Positions 1-9,242 of a DNA stretch of 64,000 nucleotides are shown here, one piece after another. The position numbers were made by a program, and so were the translations under genes. The notes beneath the pieces are model-generated. The model was given only the letters and a program-made list of their open reading frames with translations, was not told where the DNA came from and made no database searches. Every line of letters starts with the position of its first letter. Within the stretch, counting starts at the first letter, position 1. Source of the DNA: Mycobacterium sp. E3198 (lineage in GTDB: Bacteria; Actinomycetota; Actinomycetes; Mycobacteriales; Mycobacteriaceae); the NCBI RefSeq assembly GCF_001667015.1, contig NZ_LZIS01000081.1, positions 17,335-81,334 on the forward strand, in the 5' to 3' direction.

Positions 1-1
1 G

Positions 2-1054
2 GGCGCGGTGCCGCGGGTGTGGGAAAAGCTCAAGGCCGGAATCGAATTCGCCGTCGGCCACGAGGCGGACGAGACCAAGCGGCAGGCGTTGCAGTGGGCG
101 ATGTCGGTGGCCGCCCGGCGCGCCGACGCCCTGGTGGCCGGCGAGCGGATGCCGGAGCAACTGGCCGCCGAGTGGGCCCAGGCTGACGAGCTGGTGCTGT
201 CAAAGCTGCGGGAGCGGCTCGGGTTCGGCGAGCTGCGCTGGGCCGTGTCGGGGGCGGCGCCGATCCCCAAGGAGACGTTGGCGTTCTTCCTCGGCATCGG
301 CATCCCCATCGCCGAGGTGTGGGGCATGTCGGAGCTGAGTTGCGTTGCCAGCGTGAGCCATCCGAGCGACGCGCGCCTGGGCACCGTCGGCAAGCTGCTG
401 CCCGGGCTGGAGGGCAGGATCGCCGACGACGGCGAGTTTCTGGTGCGCGGCCCGCTGGTGATGAAGGGCTACCGCAGGGAACCGGCCAAGACCGCGGAAG
501 CGATCGACGCCGACGGCTGGTTGCACACCGGCGACATCCTCGAGGTCGACGACGAGGGCTATCTGAAGGTGGTCGATCGCAAGAAGGAGCTGATCATCAA
601 CGCGGCCGGAAAGAACATGTCGCCGGCCAACATCGAGAACACCATCCTGGCGGCCTGCCCGATGGTGGGCGTGCTGATGGCGATCGGCGACGGACGGCCT
701 TACAACGCGGCGCTGATGGTCTTCGACGCCGAATCGGTCGGCCCGTACGCGGCCCAGCACGGCCTCGCCGACGAGTCGCCCGCGGCGCTGGCGTCCCACC
801 CGGAGGTCATCGCGCGGATTGCCGCCGGCGTGGCCGAGGGGAACGCGAAACTGTCCCGGGTGGAACAGATCAAGCGCTTCCGGATACTGCCGACGGTCTG
901 GGAACCGGGCGGTGACGAGATCACGCTGACGATGAAGCTCAAGCGCAAGCCGATCATGACGAAGTACGCGAGCGAGATCGAGGAACTCTACGCCGCCGAT
1001 CGGCACCCCGAGGTCCACGAGCCCGCCGAAGCGGCCACGGTGCAGCCGGCATGA
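2..1054 (+). CDS. fadD11: Long-chain fatty-acid-CoA ligase (FadD), C-terminal part
   Basis: Adenylate-forming enzyme that activates fatty acids to acyl-CoA (or acyl-AMP). Only the C-terminal ~350 residues lie in the window; the N-terminus is off the left edge. Visible family motifs are GWLHTGD (~residue 171 of the visible part), the following DRKKELI hinge, and a C-terminal LTMKLKRKPI segment carrying the usual catalytic lysine. It overlaps the next gene by 4 bp (ATGA), so the two are translationally coupled. The pairing with a plsB1-type acyltransferase matches M. tuberculosis fadD11-plsB1, which is the basis for the symbol; the substrate is not shown by the sequence. Confidence 0.88.
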   Translation, partial: GAVPRVWEKLKAGIEFAVGHEADETKRQALQWAMSVAARRADALVAGERMPEQLAAEWAQADELVLSKLRERLGFGELRWAVSGAAPIPKETLAFFLGIGIPIAEVWGMSELSCVASVSHPSDARLGTVGKLLPGLEGRIADDGEFLVRGPLVMKGYRREPAKTAEAIDADGWLHTGDILEVDDEGYLKVVDRKKELIINAAGKNMSPANIENTILAACPMVGVLMAIGDGRPYNAALMVFDAESVGPYAAQHGLADESPAALASHPEVIARIAAGVAEGNAKLSRVEQIKRFRILPTVWEPGGDEITLTMKLKRKPIMTKYASEIEELYAADRHPEVHEPAEAATVQPA

Positions 1055-2973
1055 GCGGGGGCCCGGGGGTGACGGCGCGCGCCGGAGTGCGGAAGTTGCT
1101 GCAGCGCACCGGGATCGTCGACGAGTCCACGGCGCCGCTGCCGACCGACCCCGACGAGGTCGTCCAGCTCTTGGCGGCGCCGTGGTATGACGAGCGGCTG
1201 GGCAAACTGGCCGAGGAGCTCGGGCGCGACCACGACGGCGTGCGCGCCGAGGCCGCGTCGTACCTGCGCGAGATGGCGCCGTCGCTGGACGAGCGGGCGG
1301 TGAAGGCCTGGCGCAGCTTCAGCAACTGGCTGATGCGGGCCTACGACATCCTGGTCGACGAAGATCAGATCGCCCAGCTGCGCAGGCTGGATCGCAAAGC
1401 GACGCTGGCGTTTGCGTTTTCGCACCGCTCCTATCTGGACGGGCTGCTGCTGCCCGAGTCGATCCAGGCCAACCGGCTCTCGCCCGCGCTCACCTTCGGC
1501 GGCGCCAACCTCAACTTCTTCCCGATGGGCGCCTGGGCCAGGCGCACCGGCACGATCTTCATCCGGCGCCAGACCAAGGACATTCCCGTCTACCGCTTCG
1601 TGCTGCGGGCGTACGCCGCCCAGCTGGTGCAAAACCACGCCAACCTCACCTGGTCGATCGAGGGGGGCCGAACCCGCACCGGCAAGCTGCGGCCCCCGGT
1701 GTACGGGATCCTGCGCTACATCAGCGACGCCGTCGACGAAATCGACGGCCCGGAGGTGTATTTGGTGCCGACCTCCATCGTGTACGACCAGCTGCACGAG
1801 GTGGAGGCCATGACCACCGAGGCCTACGGCGCGACGAAGCGGCCCGAAGACTTCCGCTTCCTGGTCCGGCTGGCGCGACAGCAGGGGGAGCGGCTGGGCC
1901 GCGCCTACCTGGATTTCGGGGAACCGCTGCCGCTGCGCAAGCGCCTCGAGGAGCTGCGCGCCGAAGAATCGGGTGTCGGCACCGAAATCGAGCGCATCGC
2001 GCTGGACGTCGAGCACCGGATCAACCGCGCGACGCCCGTCACCCCGACCGCGGTGGTGAGCCTCGCGTTGCTGGGCGCCGACCGCTCGCTGTCCGTCAGC
2101 GAGGTGCTGGCCACCGTGCGGCCGCTGGCGAGCTACATCGCGGCGCGCAACTGGACGGTGGCCGGCGCCGCGGACCTGACCAACCGCTCGACGATCCGCT
2201 GGACGCTGCACCAGCTCGTCGCCTCAGGCGTGGTCGACGTGTACGACGCCGGCACCGAACCGGTGTGGGGGATCGGGACCGATCACCACCTCGTTGCGGC
2301 GTTCTACCGCAACACCGCGATCCACATCCTGGTGGACCGGGCCATCGCCGAGACGGCGCTGCTGGCGGCCATCGAGGGCGCCGAGAATTCCGTGGACCGC
2401 CTGGTGTTGCCGACGGCCGTGCGCGACGAGGCGCTGCGGCTGCGCGAGCTGCTGAAGTTCGAGTTCTTGTTCTCGGCCCGCGCGCAGTTCGAGAAGGAGC
2501 TCGCCGACGAGGTGCGCCTGATCGGCCGGGTGGAGGACACCAGCCGGGCCGCGCCCGCGGCCGACGTGCGCGGGCTCCTGGAAAAGGCCGACCTGCTGCT
2601 GGCGCACCTGGTGCTGCGGCCGTTCCTCGACGCCTACCACATCGTCGCCGATCGGCTGGCCGCCCTCGAGGACGAATCGTTCGACGAAAGCGAGTTCCTC
2701 GCCGAGTGCCTCGAGGTGGGCAAGCAGTGGGAGCTGCAGCGCCGGATCGCCAACGCCGAGTCGCGGTCGATGGAACTGTTCAAGACCGCGCTGCGGCTGG
2801 CGCGACACCGCGAGCTGGTGGACGCGTTCGAGAGCCCCGACATCGCGCAGCGACGGCGCGACTTCGCCGACGAGATCGCCACGGCCATCAGGCGTGTCAA
2901 CACCATCGCGGAGCTGGCCCGGCGCGCGGTGATGTCCAGCTGTCACCCTTCGGTGCCGCGCGGCGCGCCCTAA
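1051..2973 (+). CDS. plsB1: Glycerol-3-phosphate acyltransferase-like protein
   Basis: 640-residue PlsB-type acyltransferase, expected at the membrane and acting in glycerolipid synthesis from acyl-CoA and glycerol 3-phosphate. The HX4D catalytic motif is seen as SHRSYLDG (H ~125, D ~130) and the phosphate-binding block as [13 protein letters not shown] (~residue 208). The long C-terminal half is helical and characteristic of the PlsB rather than the PlsC family. The ATG overlaps the stop of the upstream FadD gene by 4 bp, so acyl activation and transfer are probably coordinated. Genuine G3P activity is by family inference; mycobacteria have a second paralog (plsB2). Confidence 0.88.
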   Translation: MSGGPGVTARAGVRKLLQRTGIVDESTAPLPTDPDEVVQLLAAPWYDERLGKLAEELGRDHDGVRAEAASYLREMAPSLDERAVKAWRSFSNWLMRAYDILVDEDQIAQLRRLDRKATLAFAFSHRSYLDGLLLPESIQANRLSPALTFGGANLNFFPMGAWARRTGTIFIRRQTKDIPVYRFVLRAYAAQLVQNHANLTWSIEGGRTRTGKLRPPVYGILRYISDAVDEIDGPEVYLVPTSIVYDQLHEVEAMTTEAYGATKRPEDFRFLVRLARQQGERLGRAYLDFGEPLPLRKRLEELRAEESGVGTEIERIALDVEHRINRATPVTPTAVVSLALLGADRSLSVSEVLATVRPLASYIAARNWTVAGAADLTNRSTIRWTLHQLVASGVVDVYDAGTEPVWGIGTDHHLVAAFYRNTAIHILVDRAIAETALLAAIEGAENSVDRLVLPTAVRDEALRLRELLKFEFLFSARAQFEKELADEVRLIGRVEDTSRAAPAADVRGLLEKADLLLAHLVLRPFLDAYHIVADRLAALEDESFDESEFLAECLEVGKQWELQRRIANAESRSMELFKTALRLARHRELVDAFESPDIAQRRRDFADEIATAIRRVNTIAELARRAVMSSCHPSVPRGAP

Positions 2974-2983
2974 GGTGGGGAGC

Positions 2984-3415
2984 ATGCCGCTTTCAGGTGA
3001 ATACGCACCCAGCCCGTTCGATTGGTCGCGCGAGCAGGCCGACAAGTACGCCGAATCCGGCGGAACCGAGGGCACCGAGCTCAAGGGGAAGCCGGTCATC
3101 CTGCTGACCACCGTCGGCGCCAAGACGGGCAAGCTCCGCAAGACCCCGCTGATGCGCGTCGAGCACGACGGCCAGTACGCGATCGTCGCGTCGCTCGGCG
3201 GCGCGCCCAAGCACCCGGTCTGGTACCACAACGTGAAGAAGAACCCGCGCGTCGAGCTGCAGGACGGCCCCGTCACGCGCGACTACGAGGCGCGCGAGGT
3301 GTTCGGGGACGAGAAGGCCACCTGGTGGGAGCGCGCCGTCGAAGCCTGGCCCGACTACGCCGACTACCAGAAAAAGACCGACCGCCAGATTCCGGTGTTC
3401 GTTCTGACCCGGTGA
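2984..3415 (+). CDS. Deazaflavin (F420)-dependent nitroreductase family protein
   Basis: About 143 residues, matching the small split beta-barrel Ddn/FDOR family that binds F420 or a related flavin. Family features seen are the [17 protein letters not shown] segment (~residues 37-53), the [13 protein letters not shown] segment and a C-terminal [10 protein letters not shown] chose ATG at 2984 because GGGGAG lies just before it; a GTG at 2975 is in frame but has no better site. It starts 10 bp after plsB1 and is probably co-transcribed. Equivalent by position to M. tuberculosis Rv1558. The substrate is unknown. Confidence 0.88.
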   Translation: MPLSGEYAPSPFDWSREQADKYAESGGTEGTELKGKPVILLTTVGAKTGKLRKTPLMRVEHDGQYAIVASLGGAPKHPVWYHNVKKNPRVELQDGPVTRDYEAREVFGDEKATWWERAVEAWPDYADYQKKTDRQIPVFVLTR

Positions 3416-3452
3416 ACTAATTCCCAGCTGGGCGGCATGGCACCATTGATCG

Positions 3453-4733
3453 GTGTCCGCTGAATTCAGCCAGAGCCCGAGCAGGTCACCGCTGTGCGCG
3501 GCTGACATCGATGCCGCGGCGCAGCGGATCGCCCCGGTGGTCGCGCCCACCCCGTTGCAGCTGAGCGATCGGCTGTCGGCGATCACCGGCGCGCAGGTAT
3601 ACCTCAAGCGCGAAGACCTGCAGGTCGTGCGCTCCTACAAGCTGCGGGGCGCCTACAACCTGCTGGTGCAGCTGTCCGGGGAGGAGCTTGCCGCGGGCGT
3701 GGTGTGCTCGTCGGCGGGCAACCACGCGCAGGGCTTCGCCTTCGCCTGCCGGGCGCTGGGGGTGCATGGCCGGGTCTATGTGCCGGCCAAGACGCCCAAA
3801 CAGAAGCGCGACCGGATCCGCTACCACGGCGGCGAGTTCATCGAGCTGATCGTGGGCGGATCGACCTACGACCTCGCCGCCGAGGCCGCGCTCGCCGACG
3901 TCGAACGCACCGGCGCCACGCTGGTCCCGCCGTACGACGACCCGCGCACCATGGCCGGCCAGGGCACCATCGCCGTCGAGCTGCTCGACGAACTGGATGC
4001 CGAGCCCGACCTGGTCGTGGTCCCGGTGGGCGGCGGCGGCTGCATCGCCGGCATCACCACCTACCTGGCCGAACGGACGACCAACACCGCGGTGCTGGGC
4101 ATCGAGCCGGCGGGCGCCGCGGCGATGATGGCCGCGCTGGCCGCCGTCGAGCCCGTCACGCTGGACCACGTCGACCAGTTCGTCGACGGCGCCGCGGTGA
4201 AAAGGGCGGGAACGCTGACCTACGCCGCGCTGGCCGCCGCCGGCGACATGGTGTCGATCACCACGGTCGACGAGGGAGCGGTGTGCACCGCCATGCTGGA
4301 CCTGTATCAGAACGAGGGCATCATCGCCGAGCCGGCGGGCGCGTTGTCCGTCGCGGGCCTGCTGGAGGCCGACGTCGAGCCCGGGTCCACCGTGGTGTGC
4401 CTGATCTCGGGCGGCAACAACGACGTGTCGCGCTACGGCGAGGTCCTGGAGCGCTCGCTGGTGCATCTCGGGCTCAAGCACTACTTCCTGGTCGACTTTC
4501 CGCAGGAGCCGGGCGCACTGCGCCGGTTCCTCGACGAGGTGCTCGGGCCCAACGACGACATCACCCTGTTCGAGTACGTCAAGCGCAACAACCGGGAAAC
4601 GGGTGAGGCGCTGGTCGGCGTCGAGCTGGGCTCGGCGGCCGGCCTGGACGGCCTGATGGCGCGCATGCGGGCGACCGAGATCCACGTCGAGGCCCTCGAG
4701 CCCGGCTCGCCGGCCTACCGCTACCTGCTCTAG
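3453..4733 (+). CDS. ilvA: Threonine dehydratase (ammonia-lyase)
   Basis: PLP enzyme converting threonine to 2-oxobutanoate, the first step to isoleucine. At 426 residues it has a catalytic domain with the Schiff-base lysine in SYKLRGAYN (~residue 63), the phosphate-binding GGGGCIAG loop (~193), a GGNND segment, and a C-terminal ACT-like regulatory domain (from ~residue 340) that fits feedback control by isoleucine. The start is GTG at 3453. The order after the Rv1558-like gene matches M. tuberculosis Rv1559. Confidence 0.95.
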   Translation: MSAEFSQSPSRSPLCAADIDAAAQRIAPVVAPTPLQLSDRLSAITGAQVYLKREDLQVVRSYKLRGAYNLLVQLSGEELAAGVVCSSAGNHAQGFAFACRALGVHGRVYVPAKTPKQKRDRIRYHGGEFIELIVGGSTYDLAAEAALADVERTGATLVPPYDDPRTMAGQGTIAVELLDELDAEPDLVVVPVGGGGCIAGITTYLAERTTNTAVLGIEPAGAAAMMAALAAVEPVTLDHVDQFVDGAAVKRAGTLTYAALAAAGDMVSITTVDEGAVCTAMLDLYQNEGIIAEPAGALSVAGLLEADVEPGSTVVCLISGGNNDVSRYGEVLERSLVHLGLKHYFLVDFPQEPGALRRFLDEVLGPNDDITLFEYVKRNNRETGEALVGVELGSAAGLDGLMARMRATEIHVEALEPGSPAYRYLL

Positions 4734-4745
4734 GCGCCTTGAGGC

Positions 4746-5645
4746 ATGGGGGAGCCGTATGGATCCGGTACCGCCGGCTTTGGCCTAGTCAGCGCCGGCA
4801 CCCTGGTCTTCCTGGCGCTGCTGGCGTGGGCGGCAATCTGGGTCGCTCGACGCGGGCGCGTGCTGGGACGGCTCTGGGCACTGGCGTCGGACGCCGCAGT
4901 CATCGGCGGTCGCGTGCTGACCTGGGCCCGCGAACGGATCAAGGCAAAAGGATGGGCGTGGGCCGGCCGGTTGCCCGCGGACGAGGTCGCCGCCGTCGCG
5001 CTGCTTCTCGGGCTGGCCGTGGTCGTGGCCCTGGCGGTCGGCTTCACCGAAGTGCTGGACGATGTGCTCGAGGGCGACGGCATCTCCGGAATCGATCGAC
5101 CGGTGGCCCGATGGCTTGCCGCCCACCGCGACCTGTGGCTGACCACGGCGCTGCGGGCGGTCACGATCGGCGGCGATCCCAGGTTCCTGGCCGCACTGGC
5201 CTTTCCGGTTTCTCTCGTCGCCGGCTGGCGGTGCAGGTCATGGCGGCCCGTCGTGCTGGCCCTGGCCGCCGGTGGCGGGATTGCCCTGATGCTGTTCACC
5301 ACCAAAGCCTTGGTGGGTAGGCAACGCCCGCCCCTGCCGTTCGCCGCGGTCGCCGCCGACGGTTATTCATTTCCCTCCGGCCACGCCACCGGCACCGCGG
5401 CCATCCTCGTGTTGTCCGCCTGGATGGTGACCCGCTGGCTCATCACCCCGTGGGTGGGGCGGGTGAGCGTGTGGACAACGGCGCTCGGCTCGGCGCTCGT
5501 GATCGGCTATTCACGTGTTTATCTGGGGGTTCACTACGTGAGCGACGTGCTGGCCGGCTGGCTGCTGGGCCTGGCCTGGGCCGGCGTCGTCATGCTGGTC
5601 GGATCGTGGTGGACCGAGATCCGGCCCCGCGCCACGTCACCGTAG
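4746..5645 (+). CDS. PAP2-family membrane phosphatase
   Basis: 299-residue integral membrane protein with the three PAP2 signatures: KALVGRQRPP (~187), PSGHATG (~209) and SRVYLGVHYVSDVL (~256-269). These form the active site of type-2 phosphatidic acid or polyprenyl-diphosphate phosphatases facing the outer side of the membrane. Several hydrophobic segments flank the motifs, including an N-terminal one at ~12-30. The ATG at 4746 follows a GAGG site and begins 12 bp after ilvA. Its 3' end overlaps the convergent next gene by 9 bp. The substrate (lipid phosphate or decaprenyl-diphosphate type) cannot be read from the sequence. Confidence 0.88.
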   Translation: MGEPYGSGTAGFGLVSAGTLVFLALLAWAAIWVARRGRVLGRLWALASDAAVIGGRVLTWARERIKAKGWAWAGRLPADEVAAVALLLGLAVVVALAVGFTEVLDDVLEGDGISGIDRPVARWLAAHRDLWLTTALRAVTIGGDPRFLAALAFPVSLVAGWRCRSWRPVVLALAAGGGIALMLFTTKALVGRQRPPLPFAAVAADGYSFPSGHATGTAAILVLSAWMVTRWLITPWVGRVSVWTTALGSALVIGYSRVYLGVHYVSDVLAGWLLGLAWAGVVMLVGSWWTEIRPRATSP

Positions 5646-6281
5646 GTACGCCGGCACCGGAGTGCGGGAATCGAGGTCGCCGGCCGGCACCGGTGCCCCG
5701 GCCGTCAGGCGAAGCGGCACGACGCCGGCCCAGTGCGGCAGCGCCGCGTCTTCCGGATCGTCGACCGGGCCGCCGGTGCGCAGCTTGGCCGAGACCTCGA
5801 CGAGGTCGAGGGCGAGCACCCCGGTCGCGGCGAGTTCGCGCGCGTTGGGCGTCCGGCAGTCGTCCGCACGCCCGGGCCGGATGTGGTCGAGCAGGCAGCG
5901 CAGCGCGCGCAGCTTCTCCGCGGGATCCTCGACCACGCGCGCGTCGCCCAGCACGACGACCGAGCGGAAGTTCACGGAGTGGTGCATGGCCGCGCGGGCC
6001 AGCACCAGCCCGTCCACCAAGGTGACGGTGACGCAGACCGGCAGGCCCGATGGCGCTGACTTGGCCGCCAGCATCGGGCCGCTGCCGGTCGAGCCGTGCA
6101 GGTAGAGCGTCTCGCCGAGGCGGGCGTGCGTCGTCGGGAGGACCACCGGCCCGCCGGCGGTCAGGTAGCCCAGGTGACAGACCAGGGCCTCGTCGAGGAT
6201 CTGGTGCACGACCGCGCGGTCGTAGTCGGCGCGTTCGCGGTAGCGGGTGGGCGTGGTGCGGTGGGTGGGGAGGTAGCTCAA
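5637..6281 (-). CDS. Pyridoxamine 5'-phosphate oxidase-like flavin split-barrel protein
   Basis: 214-residue protein of the PNPOx-like FMN-binding family. The N-terminal DEALVCHLGYLTAGGPVVLP segment and the following GETLYLHGSTGSGPML segment are typical of the FMN-binding barrel. The likely start is TTG at 6281, preceded by AAAGG at good spacing. It is divergent from a MocR-type PLP-binding regulator, a common arrangement in which the regulator controls a vitamin B6-related neighbour; I infer regulation by that gene. A true PNP oxidase role is unproven, since many members use F420 or heme or are uncharacterised. Confidence 0.85.
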   Translation of the reverse strand: MSYLPTHRTTPTRYRERADYDRAVVHQILDEALVCHLGYLTAGGPVVLPTTHARLGETLYLHGSTGSGPMLAAKSAPSGLPVCVTVTLVDGLVLARAAMHHSVNFRSVVVLGDARVVEDPAEKLRALRCLLDHIRPGRADDCRTPNARELAATGVLALDLVEVSAKLRTGGPVDDPEDAALPHWAGVVPLRLTAGAPVPAGDLDSRTPVPAYLR

Positions 6282-6345
6282 CCGATTGCCTTTGCTTATG
6301 TCCTAGTACATAATGATTCTCGTGCCAGTACAATATACGGGGACG
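6282..6345. promoter_or_regulatory. Divergent promoter region with a candidate MocR direct repeat
   Basis: The short divergent region holds two similar 12-base elements in direct orientation, CTAGTACATAAT at about 6303-6314 and CCAGTACAATAT at 6325-6336, with a 22-base period. MocR/PdxR regulators commonly bind direct repeats spaced by about two helical turns. The second element lies inside the coding sequence if the regulator starts at 6313. Binding is inferred, not shown. Confidence 0.4.
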
Positions 6346-7629
6346 GGAGCGCAGTCCATAGCGGCCAGCGTCGAGGAGGCCATCTCCCGCGGGGCGCTGG
6401 CCCCCGGGGCGGCGCTGCCACCGATCCGCGAACTCGCCGGGCGGCTCGGCGTCAACCCGAACACCGTGTCCGCGGCCTATCGCCTGCTGCGCGATCGCGG
6501 GGCCGTCGAGGCGGCCGGGCGGCGCGGCACCCGGGTGCGGCACCGCCCCGCGACCACGCCCCGCTCGCTGCTGGGGCTGGACGTCCCCGCCGGCGTGCGC
6601 GACCTGTCGACCGGCAACCCGGACCCCGCCCTGCTGCCCATCGGATCCGTCGAGACGCCGACGGCCAGGCCGCTGCTCTACGGTGAGCCGGCCATGTCGG
6701 CCGAACTGCTGGAACGGGCGCGCGCGGCGCTGGCCACGGACGGCGTCCCGGCGGATCATCTGGCGGTCACCAGCGGGGCGCTCGACGGCATCGAGAGGGC
6801 GCTGGCCGCGCACCTGCGCCCCGGCGACCGGGTGGCCGTCGAGGACCCGGGCTGGGCGAATTTGCTGGATCTTGTTGCGGCGCTGGGGCTCTCGGCCGAA
6901 CCGGTGCGCGTCGACGACGACGGGCCGCTGGTCCCCGACGTGCAGCGCGCCCTGGCCCGCGGCGTGCGCGCGCTCGTCATCACCGGGCGGGCACAAAACC
7001 CCACCGGCGCAACGCTATCCGCGACCCGCGCCGACGAGCTTCGTGGCCTCGTTTCCGGTACTGATCTGCTGGTCGTCGAGGACGATCATTGCGCGGGGAT
7101 CTCGGGCGCGGCGCTGCACACCCTGGCCGGTTCGACTGGCCAGTGGGCCTTCGTGCGGTCGGCGTCCAAGGCCTACGGCCCCGACCTGCGCGTCGCCGTG
7201 CTCGCCGGGGACCGGCGCACCGTCGAGCGGGTGCATGGCCGGCTCCGGCTGGGGCCCGGGTGGGTGAGCCACCTCCTGCAGGACCTCGCGGTCCGGTTGT
7301 GGGCCGACGCCGGGGCGTCGCGGCTGATCGCGCGGGCCGAAAAGCAATACGCCCGCAACCGCGCCGGGCTGTGCGAGGCGCTGGTTCGACGCGGCGTGCG
7401 CGCGCATGGCCGGTCCGGGCTCAACGTGTGGGTGCCGGTGCCGGACGAGACGGTGGCGATCACCCGGCTGCTCGCGTCGGGTTGGGCCGCGGCGCCGGGC
7501 ACGAGGTTCCGCATCCGCACGGCGCCCGGAATCCGCGTCACCGTGGCCGATCTGAGCGCCGACGAGATCGATCCGCTCGCCGACGCGATCGCGGGCGCCG
7601 TGCTGGCTAACGGCCGGCCAAGCGTGTAG
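6313..7629 (+). CDS. MocR/PdxR-type GntR regulator with aminotransferase domain
   Basis: 438-residue fusion of an N-terminal GntR winged-helix domain (IRELAGRLGVNPNTVSAAYR, ~36-55) and a C-terminal fold-type I aminotransferase-like domain. The PLP lysine is expected in RSASKAYGPDLR (~residue 285), and NPTG is visible at ~233. Proteins of this architecture sense PLP or a PLP-aldimine. It is divergent from a PNPOx-like gene, which is the probable target together with itself. ATG 6313 is the earliest start; its closeness to a -10-like TACAAT (6330) leaves the exact start open. Confidence 0.88.
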   Translation: MILVPVQYTGTGAQSIAASVEEAISRGALAPGAALPPIRELAGRLGVNPNTVSAAYRLLRDRGAVEAAGRRGTRVRHRPATTPRSLLGLDVPAGVRDLSTGNPDPALLPIGSVETPTARPLLYGEPAMSAELLERARAALATDGVPADHLAVTSGALDGIERALAAHLRPGDRVAVEDPGWANLLDLVAALGLSAEPVRVDDDGPLVPDVQRALARGVRALVITGRAQNPTGATLSATRADELRGLVSGTDLLVVEDDHCAGISGAALHTLAGSTGQWAFVRSASKAYGPDLRVAVLAGDRRTVERVHGRLRLGPGWVSHLLQDLAVRLWADAGASRLIARAEKQYARNRAGLCEALVRRGVRAHGRSGLNVWVPVPDETVAITRLLASGWAAAPGTRFRIRTAPGIRVTVADLSADEIDPLADAIAGAVLANGRPSV

Positions 7630-8188
7630 GGATGCCCGCGGCGCGGGCAACTTCGGCGTAGGCGGCGGCGAGGCCGGACAGCGACGCGTGGGCGTTGCGG
7701 CCACTGGGATTGGGGACCACCCACAGCTTTGTTGCGGGATAAGGCGATACCTGTTTGCCCGCGTTCGCGCGGCGCTCGCCGAAGGCGTCTCGGAAGGCGG
7801 TGATCCCCAGGACGGCTACCACCTCGGGGGAGTACTTGCGAACGGTCCGGTCCAGCTTCCGTCGGCCCTCGACCAGCTCGGCGACCGTGAGTTCGTCGGC
7901 ACCCGCACTCGCCCTGTCAACCAGGTTGGTGATGCCGATTCCGCGGCGTAACAAGTAATCCCGGTCGGCCGGGTCGAAACCGGACGAGGCGTCGATGAGA
8001 TGGTCGGTGATGCCGGCGCGGTAGAGCGCCGGCCAGAACCGATTGCCGCGGGGGGCGAAATGCGCCTGCACCGCAACGGTTCTCAACCCGGGGTTGATGC
8101 CCACGAACAGCAGCCGAACGTCGTCGGAGATCAGGTCGGGCAGGGTCTGACCGCTGAACCGCTTCAGCTGCTCGCGTGTGAACCGCAC
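7607..8188 (-). CDS. mug: G/U mismatch-specific uracil-DNA glycosylase (Mug/TDG family)
   Basis: 193-residue DNA repair enzyme that removes uracil or thymine derivatives from G:U/T mismatches. The family active-site motif GINPG (~residue 30) and the DNA-intercalation motif NPSGRNAH (~160) are both present. The start is GTG at 8188. The 3' end overlaps the convergent MocR regulator gene by 23 bp. Nothing in the neighbourhood suggests a special role beyond base excision repair. Confidence 0.88.
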   Translation of the reverse strand: MRFTREQLKRFSGQTLPDLISDDVRLLFVGINPGLRTVAVQAHFAPRGNRFWPALYRAGITDHLIDASSGFDPADRDYLLRRGIGITNLVDRASAGADELTVAELVEGRRKLDRTVRKYSPEVVAVLGITAFRDAFGERRANAGKQVSPYPATKLWVVPNPSGRNAHASLSGLAAAYAEVARAAGIPTRLAGR

Positions 8189-8204
8189 CGCATCCGCCGG
8201 TTCC

Positions 8205-9107
8205 CTAGGCCAGGGTCGCCGTCAGGTAGCCGGAGCCGCGGCCGAAGGGGGCCAGCTGGTCGTCGGGCAACGCGAAGCCGTTGGCGGCGTAGCACTGCTC
8301 GGTCGTTCGGATGCTCACCCGCCAACCGTGGCCGGTGAGGTACTCGGCGGCCGTGTTGCGCTCGCCGGTGTAGAACAACTCGGCCAGGTTGATGTTGGAG
8401 CCGATGCGCCGGGACCGCTCGGTGAGCCGCTGCGCCCAGTCCGCGGGGACGTTGCGCATGTCCAGGTGTTCGGTCGCGACCCGGCTGCCGGGCGCCGAGA
8501 GCGCGACGACGTTGTCGAACAGGCGGTCCTGGGCGTCGGGCGGCAGATACGGGAGGAGGCCTTCGGCACTCCAGGCCGTCGGCGCTGCGGTGTCGAAGCC
8601 GGCCGCCACCAGCGCCGACGGCCAGTCGTCGCGCAGGTCGATCGCGACCGTGCGGCGCTGCGCGCTCGGCTCGGCGCCCAGGTCCGCCAGCGTGCGCGTC
8701 TTGAAGTCGATGACCGCCGGCTGATCGATCTCGTACACCACCGTGCCGGCCGGCCACGCCAGCCGGTAGGCCCGGGTGTCCAGGCCGGACGCCAGGATGA
8801 CGGCCTGCCCGATGCCCGAGCCGGTCGCCTGGGTGAAGAAATCGTCGAAGAAGCGGGTGCGCACGGCGATCTGCTCCTTCATGGTCCGGCGGTTCACCAC
8901 CGGATCGTCGTCGGCGGGCCCGATCTCGCCGTCGATCAGCTTGACGAAGGTGTCGATGCCCACCGCCCGCACGAGCGGGTCCGCCCACGGGTCGGCCAGC
9001 AGGGGATCGGGGCCCTGGGACGCCATCGCGCGCGACGCGGCGACCGCCGTGGCGGTCGCGCCGACGCTGGACGCCAGGTCCCAGGTGTCGTTCTCGGTGC
9101 GGGTCAT
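8205..9107 (-). CDS. SAM-dependent methyltransferase of the LCMT/PPM-like mycobacterial family
   Basis: About 300 residues. ATG at 9107 is favoured over the longer upstream frame because AAGGAG precedes it and the N-terminus then matches the family ([16 protein letters not shown]). Family features are [22 protein letters not shown] (the SAM-binding loop, ~87-99) and [10 protein letters not shown]. These proteins form a large mycobacterial paralog family annotated as putative S-adenosyl-L-methionine-dependent methyltransferases; substrates are mostly unknown. It sits 16 bp upstream of mug on the same strand. Confidence 0.85.
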   Translation of the reverse strand: MTRTENDTWDLASSVGATATAVAASRAMASQGPDPLLADPWADPLVRAVGIDTFVKLIDGEIGPADDDPVVNRRTMKEQIAVRTRFFDDFFTQATGSGIGQAVILASGLDTRAYRLAWPAGTVVYEIDQPAVIDFKTRTLADLGAEPSAQRRTVAIDLRDDWPSALVAAGFDTAAPTAWSAEGLLPYLPPDAQDRLFDNVVALSAPGSRVATEHLDMRNVPADWAQRLTERSRRIGSNINLAELFYTGERNTAAEYLTGHGWRVSIRTTEQCYAANGFALPDDQLAPFGRGSGYLTATLA

Positions 9108-9242
9108 CCGCGAGCTCCTTGTCCACGCTGCGTTACTTAGGTCATATAAGTGTCGTGGTCCACTGTACGCGCACGGGGTGGTCACTCCCCGGCCACGGCG
9201 AGCCGACACAAAATCGCACGCAACCGCGCGCTTTTGGAGGAT

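Noticed and set aside
988..2211. A 407-residue minus-strand frame across fadD11 and plsB1
   Set aside because: Shadow of the plus-strand genes, with biased Arg/Gly/Gln composition and no motif.
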